A stretch of DNA of 64,000 nt. Source: Cerioporus squamosus. Lineage: Eukaryota; Basidiomycota; Agaricomycetes; Polyporales; Polyporaceae. The notes under the pieces were generated by a model that was not told the origin of the DNA, made no database searches, and saw nothing but the letters and a program-made list of their open reading frames with translations. The DNA is taken from NCBI GenBank assembly GCA_022592435.1, contig JABYQS010000151.1, positions 1 to 64,000 on the forward strand, written 5' to 3'. The translations under genes and the position numbers were made by a program. Below, one piece after another: positions 11,988-20,942 of this stretch. Every line of letters begins with the position of its first letter. Position 1 is the stretch's first letter.

Positions 11988-12186
11988 TGTTGGAAGTAAC
12001 CCCAGTGCCCGTTGCGCGGAGGTGCGGTCCGATGGCTCCCGGTACTGTACAGCTCGGAAAGAGCCGAAACTTTAATCTCGGAGTAGCTACTCAATGTACG
12101 CGTAGTTAGCGCTGAATCTCAAGTGTTGTAATCCCGCCAGCCTCGCTCATCGTCGCCGCCGCTCGTGCCCTTGCCTGTTTTCAACA
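11988..12186 (+). repeat. Right LTR, 199 bp
   Basis: Identical to the left LTR at 198 of 199 positions (T at 12006). Confidence 0.95.
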
Positions 12187-12191
12187 CGGGT
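12187..12191. repeat. Target site duplication, right copy
   Basis: CGGGT, the partner of 10723-10727. Confidence 0.9.
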
Positions 12192-12280
12192 GACTCGAAC
12201 TGCGGTTCCGGCGAAGAGCGTGAGACCGTATCGTCGTCCGGAGAGGTGTCAAAGTACATTGGCCATAGTAATGAGGACAT

Positions 12281-12669
12281 ATGCTGCGGCGCACTCGTGG
12301 TGGGATGGCGAATGGGAAATGACTGACGACTCGTCCCTGAGGCAACGACCGTGGTACGTCAACCGCTTCCGGGATGGCAGCTGCTGCACTTCCGACCCAG
12401 CTGCAACTAAGCCTCCGAGTGCAGTGATCCTGAAAGCAGAATTATGTCAGTAGGTAGTTTCAGCGCATGTACGGAGCCTGACCTTGTGGAGATGGTGGTT
12501 GTCGATTGACACGAGTCATTGCCGCAACTCTCAGTCCGCGTGGCAGTGGCTGTGGCGTCAACTTTACGCGGCTCCTCCTCGAACGCGTCCTCGTCTCGCA
12601 CAGACGGTGTCACATACTCAAACCCCATCCGGTATACGTTTCTCAGGGCTGCTGTCGTACAGTGACATG
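12281..12669. other. Intergenic between kinase-like remnant and kinase-like gene 2
   Basis: No gene seen. It would contain the promoter of the remnant gene on the minus strand. Confidence 0.4.
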
Positions 12670-13614
12670 TTACCATGTAGTGATGTCCATCTCAAGCCAA
12701 CGTTCCCCGGGCTGCAGTTCGACTGCGAACGCCTGCTGGTACTTCTTGAACGTGGCATAAGCCACCTCGGCAGCACGGATCACATCTGCATCCGCGTGCT
12801 CAGGCTGTTTGGACGCAATTGTCTTGTGGAACTCCACCAAAGACTTCGGGCCTTGAATATCGTCGGCCATCGCTGAGAAAGTCACGCTGTCTTTGAATAA
12901 TTTGATAGCTGGTTACCAAGACATCAGCGATTGAGGCCAACTAAGAATAAGCATGACGGCGGCAATGCCACCACTTACCAGGCGTCCAGATATCGGCTCT
13001 GTACATAGTGTCGTAGAGCTCGGCACAGCCGATGTCCACATGACGGGGCTCCGCAAAACGTGGGACAAGTGTGACCGACATCTTGCAATCGTGGTGGACA
13101 AGTGCAGTGTCGAAGTTGTAGATGAATGGCACGAATCCGTCCACATGCTTCAAGACGAAGATGCTGCTCTCGCGGAAATTACGAAGTAGGACCCCGGCTT
13201 GATGAACTTCGTACAGCGCCTGTATCGCTTCGATACTAAGAACATAGTCAGGCACCGAATGGCAGAGAGGCTCCAATTGTAGGCCTTGACGTACCTGAAG
13301 TCCGTGGGTAGACATCGAAGGGGTCTGTGCAGCTGCGGGCCAACGTCTTGAAGCAGCAGCAAGCCCATCAGACCCTGTTCCCCGCGCCGTGCACGGGGTT
13401 CTCGAAAGTAGCCGTAGAACTTGGGAACAACGTCTCCCTGGAGGTCTTTCAGGTCGTCCTGGAGTATGCAGGCCTCTTTGAAGAGATCCTTTCGCCCGCT
13501 CTTTGCCCGAGTGATCTTGCAGATGGCGTTGCGAGTCTGATGGATAGGCCCGGGACTTGTAGCCTTGTCCGTGGGATCGGAAGTGACAAGAACCTCCACG
13601 GAGTAGAGATCCAT
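12670..13614 (-). CDS. Kinase-like protein 2, catalytic residues lost
   Basis: Three exons are visible. The first holds AICKITRAKSGRKDLFKEA (lysine and helix-C glutamate positions), LQGDVVPKFYGYF and LLLLQDVGPQL, ending at TDFR. After an intron (GTACGT...TTCTTAG) comes IEAIQALYEVHQAGVLLRNF, in which the usual HGD...N catalytic loop reads LRN...S, then FIYNFDTALVHHDC in place of the DFG segment, and CAELYDTMYRADIWTP. A third exon after GTAAGTGG...ACCAG gives a helical tail ending RWLEMDITTW, with the stop at 12670. HRD- and DFG-like aspartates are replaced, so this should be a pseudokinase. The start at 13614 is the simplest; an open segment up to 13821 could be an earlier exon. It lies 522 bp downstream of sedolisin 3, in the same orientation as the sedolisin 1 and kinase-like 1 pair. 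Confidence 0.72.
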
Positions 13615-14136
13615 GTTCGTCCTCTCAAATTCGTGTTTTCAATGCACTCGGAGAACTGTGGCTGTGAGTGACGATGAGACCATAGCGACCTCATCGGCGG
13701 TCATCCAAGCATTGAGAGAAACGAGATCTGCTTCTGGGATGACTGCGCGCTGGCCGCAGTGATAATCGAAGTCTGCTGGAGCTTGCAGAGTACACATAGC
13801 TGAGCTGAGGTTGCAAGGCATGAGTGAGAGGAAGGAATGCGATAGACAGACAACTTACTACAGCTTACGTATGCATGCGAGGCTGCGGGCCTGAGCGCCG
13901 GCGAGGCAGGCGGAAAGATTCATGGTCTATAGTGTGCGACCCCGCATCCGTGCGCATCGGACGTAATGATATACCGCACTAGATGCACGATGAAGCACAA
14001 CCATGTCACTATCAGAGCTCCAGATCACCGCATACTTCACCGGCTGCAACTCGACTGCGACCGACTGCTTAAGTCCAGCCAAGTATTCCTCCTCTCGCGC
14101 CACAACTCAACTTCTGCTCAAAACATCGGCCCGACA
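13615..14136. other. Gap between kinase-like gene 2 and sedolisin 3
   Basis: An open minus-strand segment at 13639-13821 might be a 5' exon of kinase-like gene 2. I see nothing in the rest. Confidence 0.35.
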
Positions 14137-16201
14137 TCAGACTCCGAGCCCCGTAACGAGAGCCAGCAGCTTCTCGTAGTCCGGCGTGCCGAGACCAGTC
14201 ACCTGTCGGAGAGTGAAGTCAGCTCGACAAGCCTCGCACGAGCGAACGAACGAACAGCTCTTACCGGATCCCATCCCTCCATCGTAGGGAAGCCCTGCGC
14301 CCCGCATCCGGGGTTGCTCCCGCTCGTGATATCGTTCAGCGCCGCAGCGCCGTCAGAGTACAACAGCGGATTCACAAATCCGAGCGGGGACAGCCCCGCG
14401 TTCAGCCGCGCATCGTTGAGCAGCGCGACGACACTCGCGAACGTCGGCGTGGACGCGCTCGTGCCCTCGAGCAGGCCGAAGACGCCGTTGATCCGGGTGA
14501 TAAAGTTGACCGACTGCGCGGAGACGTCGGGGAACGCACGGCCCGTGCGGTTGAACAGGCCTGCGTTCGTGTTCCCGAGGGCGTCGAGGTAGCCCTCGAC
14601 CGCGGTGCTCTGATAGTCGGGGCGGGCGAAGATGTTTGAGAAGCCGCCACCAGAGAAGGGCGCAGCGACTTCGGGGGTGAAGCCTTGGGTTCCGCCTACG
14701 GACGTCAGGCTGGCATGGGAGAGGTCAGAGGTGGCGAACCGACGATGTAGGAAGAGATAGGGACATACAACGGACAGCCGCTAGGGAAGGTGGGGCCGAA
14801 TGTTGTGGCATCGCAGGTACTGTTGAACGAGAAGCTGTACACACCATTGTCCCCAGAGCAGAAGAACACGCTAGTACCGCGAGCTCCGAGCTGGGCGTAT
14901 GCATCGCAGAACGTGCTGAGAGGCATTAAGGAGGCATACGAGCATGAGGGGGACGGTATAGACTCACTTTGCCAAGTTCTCTGATCCCTCGAAATCGACC
15001 TCGTTGAAGCCATAGCTGGTCGTGAGCACGAGCGGGAGCTCGTCCAGAGCAAGCAGGAAGTTGACAAGATCGATGAACCCTTGCGCTGTTGGCTGGCCGA
15101 CGGAGTAGAGAGTGGTCGGGACACCAGTAGCGACCCCGACGGTGTATTGGATGTCGAGACTCTGCATGGTGCGAATCAGCACGAAGATATAAACGGGGTC
15201 CTGAACAGGTGCTCACCGCTTCGAGCGTTCAGTTCCCACTGGTGACACCATCGTCGACCGAAACGATGCTGAACTCGGGAGTGGTCGTGACATCCGGTCT
15301 GAAGGCCAAGAAGAAGAACTTGCCCTGACGTTAGCTACACATCCTTAAAGTAAGTGGAAGGTAGCGCACAGCAAGATCGTCTTCGGTCGCAATTTCGTCG
15401 AGGTAAGCGCTGACGGCCAGGCTGTTGCCCGAAGCCGTGGCGGGTGCGGTAGGAATGTGGTAGAAGTCCTCCAAACACTCCGGGTCAACATCGACAGTGC
15501 ATATCTGTGGCAAAGTCTGCCGCTTGGATGCCAGCGTCGGCGGTGTGACGACCTGGAAGCTCGGATTCTCCTGCTTTGTGGGCATGATGAACCTGGCATC
15601 TCGATCAGCAAAGCAACACGGAGGAGCCTAGGAAGGGCGTACTGTATCGTAGGATAGATGAACTGCAGGTGGGATTCCACATCGTCTGGAACGGTTATGG
15701 ACAGCGTCCGCACCAGGGTAGTGCCGCTGTTCTTGTCCTTGAATTCAGTGAAGTTGGCCCCAAGCAGAGCGTTCGCCTTAGAGACGGTGATGTCGATGCG
15801 TAGCATATCGCCGGAGGGCGAGACTACCTCCGGGTGAACGCTGTGCTGTGCCAGCCAGTCGGTGACAGCTTTGACGCTGTCTGGCTTAGGGGCAACAAAC
15901 GCTTCGACCTGGGTGCGAAGTGTGAGCTCGAACACGACTCCGGGGATGCATACAGGCGTACCTCAGACTTGGAGAGGTGCTTCCCGTAGTTCGGACTCTT
16001 CGGGTCGCTAACATCGTACAATGCAGCATGGAGGCCATTGATGTTCGTTGGGGGCAAGGCCAGCGTCAACTGGACCGACGAAGTCGAAGACGCTGGGTGC
16101 AGAGGAACGAAGTTGGATCGAGGTACAACAGTTGTCTGACGACCGTGGACCCCAGCTGACAAAGCCGCAATCCCGAGGGCGACGAGAAGAGATACAGCCA
16201 T
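14137..16201 (-). pseudogene. Sedolisin-type peptidase 3 with a premature stop
   Basis: The start at 16201 gives the signal peptide MAVSLLVALGIAALSAGVHG. All exons of the family are present and otherwise intact: NFVPLHPASSTSSVQLTLAL, VEAFVAPKPDSVKAVTDWL, YPTIQ|FIMPTKQ, EDDLA, then a short exon GKFFFLAFRPDVTTTPEF... In this exon the codon that is GGx (Gly) in sedolisins 1 and 2 reads TGA at 15229-15231, giving SGN-stop-TLEA, two codons before the catalytic Glu. Downstream exons keep SLDIQYTVGVATG, CSGDNGVYSFSFNSTC, the GTSAST serine region and VTGLGTPDYEKLLALV. The stop is a substitution and not a length change, so it is not explained by the single-base deletions seen elsewhere in the window. 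The TATA position about 80 bp upstream reads AAAAAAG. The protein would lack the whole catalytic domain. A read error at one base is the alternative. Confidence 0.75.
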
Positions 16202-17546
16202 GTTTCGGTCTGCGAGAGAAGGCGTTCTGGTGGAGCTCAGGACCTGGGGACCTGGTACCATGGGCAACAAATACAGAGCTTTTTTGAGGACCTGCAGCCC
16301 GCTGCTCGTTCCTGGCCAGTGAGCGTACCGCCGACAAGGGTCGAAGAATGGCATAAACCCCGGCCTGGCGCAAGTCATATATCTCCGAGCACGTGAGGGT
16401 GGTATCTGCAGCCGTGCAGGACAGAGACAATGAAGTCAATAGAGTCGGCGGGCGGGGTACGAGACCGACTTACGACATTTCGTATGCTGTATATCCTATT
16501 ACAGTGACAAAACCCCGACCAAGACCGAGCGAGACGCACGTAGATGGGCTAGTCGAGCGCGTAGAATAGGAAGCAAGGGACGTCGGCGCTGTCCTGGGAG
16601 AGACGGACTTAACTCTGCGACGGTGAAGATCAACGATGACGAGATCGTCAACCTCCGGAGGTCTAGCACAGGTACACAAACGTATTCGAAGATCAGATAC
16701 CAGGAGTAGAACGACGAGTCAGCCGGTGGAGATGAGGGCATATCGTGCTTTCGGCGGAGGGTCGTCCTACTGGGGCAGTCTGAGAGATATTTCGGCATCG
16801 GTGAGTGCGACTTTGTCTGTGCCATATGAATGCTACAAGGCGACAGGTCAAGTACTCATGTAGCTCCGCTCAATTCAGACAGCAATGTCGCCCATTGGTG
16901 CGAAGAAGAGGTTGCTGTCTGTATTGTATGAGATGCGAAACTGAACTTCAAACGGCATATGAGGGTACGTACAGATGGTATGGTCGCGTCTGTCCCGGTC
17001 TTCCGTGTTTCCTTCCTTTTCATCGCAAGAGTTTCTCATCGCATCAGGTCGTCACTTGTCTCCCGTAGGCAGCCCTATTTCGTATGAACGAATGTAGGAC
17101 TATCCTCCACAGCACTAGCAGCCCACGATCCGAGCTTGTCGTCGAGTACTTGTATCATAATCCCAAGCGCTGTCCGGCCAGAACTCAAGCATGCGTACCG
17201 GTAGCCCTTCAGTTCAAATTCAGGAACACAAGTGTCGCAGAGCTCGGTAGAACAAGGAGGAGGAGGGCAAGAGGAGGGAGTCAAGGAGAAGAATCTGAAG
17301 TTGAGCGAACCCTCGCCTTCCAAGACTCAGGCGCTTACACTCTTTGGTCTAGACCTTCATCATCCTCTGAGTTATTCAGCCTGACCTGACAGCGAACTCG
17401 GCGAGGACAACAATCACAATCACGGCGACCTTCAGCACGACGAGGAGCACGACGACAACGTCCACAGTTCCTACACGACGTTGAGGCGATCATCTGGCCG
17501 TACTCACGCGCCGACTTTCAAACTACGAGCTGAGGCATTGCTCACC
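16202..17546. other. Intergenic between divergent sedolisin 3 and ArfGAP gene
   Basis: It holds the 5' side of sedolisin 3 and of the ArfGAP gene. At about 16277-16288 the minus strand reads CTCAAAAAAGCTC, which appears to be the degraded counterpart of the ATATAAGGGCTC core of sedolisin 4. No gene is supported in the remaining kilobase. Confidence 0.4.
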
Positions 17547-19363
17547 ATGTCGATGAACAAGATCACCGCCGAGAGGAACCAGCGGATATTGCTGGAATTA
17601 GCTACTCAGCCAGGAAATGGTACGCTCGCTGATGGTCGTTTGTCGAAGCTATACTGACTGACCACGGGACTCGTGCAGACATCTGCGCCGACTGCAAGAC
17701 GCGGAACCCGCGCTGGGCATCGTATAACCTTGGGATCTTCATTTGGTGAGTATTTGTCGTCTTCGTCAATATGTCAACAGGAAGTGAATGGGTGAGGTCA
17801 GCGTGAACTGCGCGAGTATACACCGCAAGATGGGCACGCACATCTCGAAGGTGTAGGTAGGGCCGCGCTCCGTGTGTCGTCCAGCAGAGTGACATTTTCT
17901 CTCGTTTCGCAGGAAGAGCCTTACGCTCGACACATGGACGAAGGAGCAAGTCGAGGTGCGTACCCCATCTCATCCCCCAACTCTCTGGTGACGTGCGCCC
18001 GTTTGAAGTTCATGAAGTCGATGGGCAACCTCAAGTCCAATGCGCACTACAACCCCGACGAGATCAGGCATCCTCCACCAACGAACATGATTGATGCGGA
18101 ACGTGACAGTGACTTGGAGAAGTACATCCGATGTGAGTTCTCCTGCCCACTTGTTCGGACATGGTCCCGACCTTCTTCCAGCCAAGTATCAGTACAAATC
18201 CTACGTGCCTCGGTCGGCCCAAGTCGCCGCCTTGCTTGGCCCTTCCAGATCTGCGGCCGATCGTTTGTCGTCTACCTCATCACGATCGCAAACGATGTCC
18301 TCTTCCTCTTCCGCATCCACATCCACGTCAACATCTACACCATCGTCCTCGAAGGTCTCCGCCTCCCCTTCCCTCCCGCCCACCACTCCTGCCAGCACAT
18401 TAAGCAGCACAAACCCTTTGCGCACGCAGTCGCAGATGCGTTCAGCGTCGCAACCTGTCGTCGTGCCTGCGACTGCTCAGACTACGCAGCAACGGCCAGC
18501 GACGCAGCCGCCGCAACCGCAGACATCAAGTCCTCTATGGAACGATCTTGCGCAGCTACAAGCACCCGCATCCAACTCGTCTCTACCGTTGCAGTACGCT
18601 TCCCCGGCTACCACGCAGCCGATCAGCATACCGACCTCGAATCCAAGTGGCCTCGCAGTGCCCAACCAGTTCTCGAGTCTCTCGGTCAGCCCGAACAACC
18701 CCTTCCCCTCTCAGCTAGCACAGAACCACGCCATGGGGCTTTCGCTGGCGCTGCTCCGCGCAGTATGAGCCTCAACACGGGACTGTCATCAATGAACATG
18801 GGCATGACAGGCGCGTCGCCGTCGATGTTCCAACCCCAACCTTCGCTCGGCGGGTCCGCGCCTTTTGTCCCTCAGAACGCTACACCAAGTCCGAATCCAT
18901 ACACCCCGCAATCCCTCCCGCCCACGGGCTTCGGTGCCCAGCAACCATTCGCACCGTCCTCCTTCGGGCAACCCATGTTCTCCGCACAACCGCAGGGCTC
19001 GCCCATGATGCCGAACCAACCGATGCCGCAGGGATCTCCCATGATTCCCACACAGCCAATGCCTCAAGGCTCCCCATGTTTCCCACCCAACAGCTCGGCA
19101 CGATGCAAGGCTCGCCAATGTTTCCCTCGCAGACATTCGGCCAGCCGCAGCAGCAGCCGCAGATGCAGATGGGGAACCCTTTCATGCAGGGCCAGCCTCA
19201 GCAGGCACAGTACGGAACGTCCGCTCAGCAGTTCCTCCAGCAGATGCAGCCGCAGGCACAGCAGCAGCAACAGCAGCAGGCTTACGGGCAGCCGAATGCG
19301 TTCGGGGGGACAGGGTGGCAGCAGCCGGGGTTCCAGGGTCAGCAGCAGTGGGGCGGGATGTGA
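17547..19363 (+). CDS. ArfGAP-domain protein (SMAP-like)
   Basis: Exons start at ATG 17547 (MSMNKITAERNQRILLEL). The ArfGAP zinc finger is assembled over introns: [24 protein letters not shown] fits C-X2-C-X16-C-X2-C, followed by ASIHRKMGTHISKVKSLTLD with the arginine used in GTP hydrolysis. It continues TKEQVE|FMKSMGN, NMIDAERDSDLEKYIR and SKYQYKSYVPR. The rest is a long Ser/Thr/Pro then Gln/Met-rich tail ending QQQWGGM. It would stimulate GTP hydrolysis by Arf in vesicle traffic. The tail changes frame twice, each time one base short: at a GGGG run at 18735-18738 and at a CCCC run at 19072-19075. On both sides the translated low-complexity composition continues smoothly, so I suspect base-calling errors and treat the gene as functional. 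Confidence 0.88.
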
Positions 19364-19669
19364 GCGAGCGAAGTTGGACGATGGTGTGTGGTACCATTGG
19401 ATGCAGTTTTCGTCGCACATGTTCTCAAGGACTTGCATACATACATACACACAACAAGAGATGACCTGTAGTAGCAGCGCGTTCGGATGGACAGACGGAC
19501 ATCTTCCTTTGTATGAGGGGGCACCCGTCGTGGTGCCTCTCCATCTATGTCAAGACTCCCACTGCGTCGCCATTGTCGCCGCCCTGCGTCCTCTCCGTCT
19601 TCTTCTCGCACCTGACGACGCGTCGCACGCGCTCGAGCGCTTCCGCGCGCTGTTCCACCCCGATTGTCC
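19364..19669. other. Convergent 3' intergenic region
   Basis: Contains the 3' untranslated regions of the ArfGAP gene (+) and the F-box gene (-). Nothing else seen. Confidence 0.5.
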
Positions 19670-20644
19670 TCAGCTGCCCCACCGCGTCTCGACGTCGCGC
19701 AGGCGAATGCGGTCGCCCCAGATGCTGTGGCGGTAGGTGTCGACGAGGCGCACGCACTCTAGCGCGTCTTGCCCCGGGCGCGCGAGCATCGCAGCGACGC
19801 TGCTCGGGGGGAGGAGCGTCGCCTGGCCGATGTAGAGCGTGCGCAGGCTGGGGAGTAGAGGGAGGAGAGGCGCGTCGCGCGAGAAGGGGGTGTTGACCCC
19901 GAGCTCGTCGAGGGGAAGGACATGTTCGTGAGCGTGATGTGCTCGATCACTGTCCAGGTGGAAACCGCGCAAATAAGGTGGTATGTAGCGGTGGGAACGA
20001 TCTGGCGGAGCACAACTACATGTTAGTCACGGCAAAGGGAGGACGCGTGTCCATCGGAGGAGACTCACTGCGGTTGAGAAATGATGCTCTGGGTCGGGTC
20101 CTTCCAGACGAATGTCTTGGGGCTGCGCGGTACTCCTGTGAACACGCGATCGGATGAACGCCGGGAGGATGGTGAACTTACTTTGCGAGCGATAAGGCCT
20201 CGTAAACGTAACCCAGGTGCGGATTGCTGCTGTGCGAATGCAGGCGCAATGACAGCGAGTCCAGCGACACTTGTGCAGTCTCGGAGTCCCTGATTGTATG
20301 TCCGCCGTTGACTCCTGAGCCTCGCCCGACGCGATACTGCGGGAATGCTGACAGCGCTTCAACGCGCCCATGAGATGCCTGAACACCTCGAAATCCGCCG
20401 AGCCGCCTGCGAGCGAGATCGTGACCGAACGCGGGGCACACGCCAGAGGTGCGCTGCCGTTAGCGAAGAGGCTGAGCTGGTTGATGGAGTAGAAGTGCAG
20501 GCGGCCATGCAGGAGAGGCTGACCGAGCTCGAAGAACGTCCTGTTGACGCAAAGGATATCGCCCGGACACGGATTGTCGTTGAGCGCGAACGCAAGAATT
20601 CCCTGCACGAGCTCAGTAGGTACTCGCAAAAAGGACATGGACAT
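19670..20644 (-). CDS. F-box/leucine-rich-type protein
   Basis: The start at 20644 (or 20638) gives MSMSFLRVPTELVQGILAFA, a basidiomycete F-box opening, then PGDILCVNRTFFELGQPLLH. Later segments are SLDSLSLRLHSHSSNPHLGYV, DIRLEGPDPEHHFSTA (after intron GTAAGT...CACAG), VPTATYHLICAVSTWTVIEHITL (after intron GTGAGT...GCCAG) and LLPLLPSLRTLYIGQATLL, ending LRDVETRWGS. It would be a substrate adaptor of an SCF ubiquitin ligase, by family. The frame breaks twice: at a GGGG run at 19912-19915 (one C short on the coding strand) and near 20340. The gene lies tail to tail with the ArfGAP gene and 298 bp from the 3' end of MRE11. The target is unknown. Confidence 0.75.
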
Positions 20645-20942
20645 GGGGAAAGAGAGGTAAGGGACTGCGGCATACTCCGCGCTCCGAGCAATGCATATCT
20701 GCCTTGTACAAGCGCTCGTCCCGGAGTAACGATACCATGCGCCTGTGCCCCGGTAACTCAAACTTGCCTGTGACGGGTCTATGGGAGGGACCGGCGGCCA
20801 TCCAGAACACGTCTAGAACAACAAGCAAGAGAAGTGCATCTTCGTAGCGAACAGCAAGCATAAGCACTCTGTCACGATACAACCCTAGGTCGCAGGCATC
20901 AATCACTATCGATCTCTATCTGTGTAGGATGAAAGTCAAATG

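Larger units (their letters stand above)
10728..12186 (+). mobile_element. Short LTR retroelement with gag only (TR-GAG type, Copia-like gag)
   Basis: The element is 1,459 bp. It has two 199 bp LTRs starting TGTTGG and ending TTCAACA, a 5 bp target duplication CGGGT on both sides, and one open frame on the plus strand coding a gag protein. There is no protease, integrase, reverse transcriptase or RNase H, and no room for them: gag starts 189 bp after the left LTR and stops 26 bp before the right LTR. The LTRs differ at one base (C at 10746, T at 12006), so the insertion is recent. Elements with LTRs and gag alone are known from plants as TR-GAG; movement would need enzymes from a full-length relative elsewhere in the genome. 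Confidence 0.92.
10445..12280 (-). pseudogene. Kinase-like gene remnant split by an LTR element
   Basis: On the minus strand an ATG at 12280 opens a frame (MSSLLWPMYFDTSPDDD...) that runs to the element at 12186. It resumes at 10722 as PWQPLEAYVPSRKVQSPYK and continues to DVVCKVAFGEHRIDLLKKEA and LSHLQ, the same N-lobe pattern as the three neighbouring kinase-like genes. If the element and one copy of its 5 bp target duplication are ignored, the two halves are in the same frame, so the element landed in a coding exon. A TAG at 10562-10564 also interrupts the frame 14 codons before the lysine motif region ends. The C-lobe is absent. The gene is therefore dead twice over. The order of the TAG and the insertion in time is unknown. 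Confidence 0.75.

Noticed and set aside
15229..15231. TGA as a selenocysteine codon in sedolisin 3
   Set aside because: Paralogs have Gly at this position, S53 peptidases do not use selenocysteine, and fungi of this group generally lack the machinery.
17874..19736. Plus-strand open frame of 620 codons across the ArfGAP gene
   Set aside because: It reads through the introns of the ArfGAP gene and is out of frame with the zinc finger. Only the part near 18740-19075 belongs to the real protein, reached after a one-base break.
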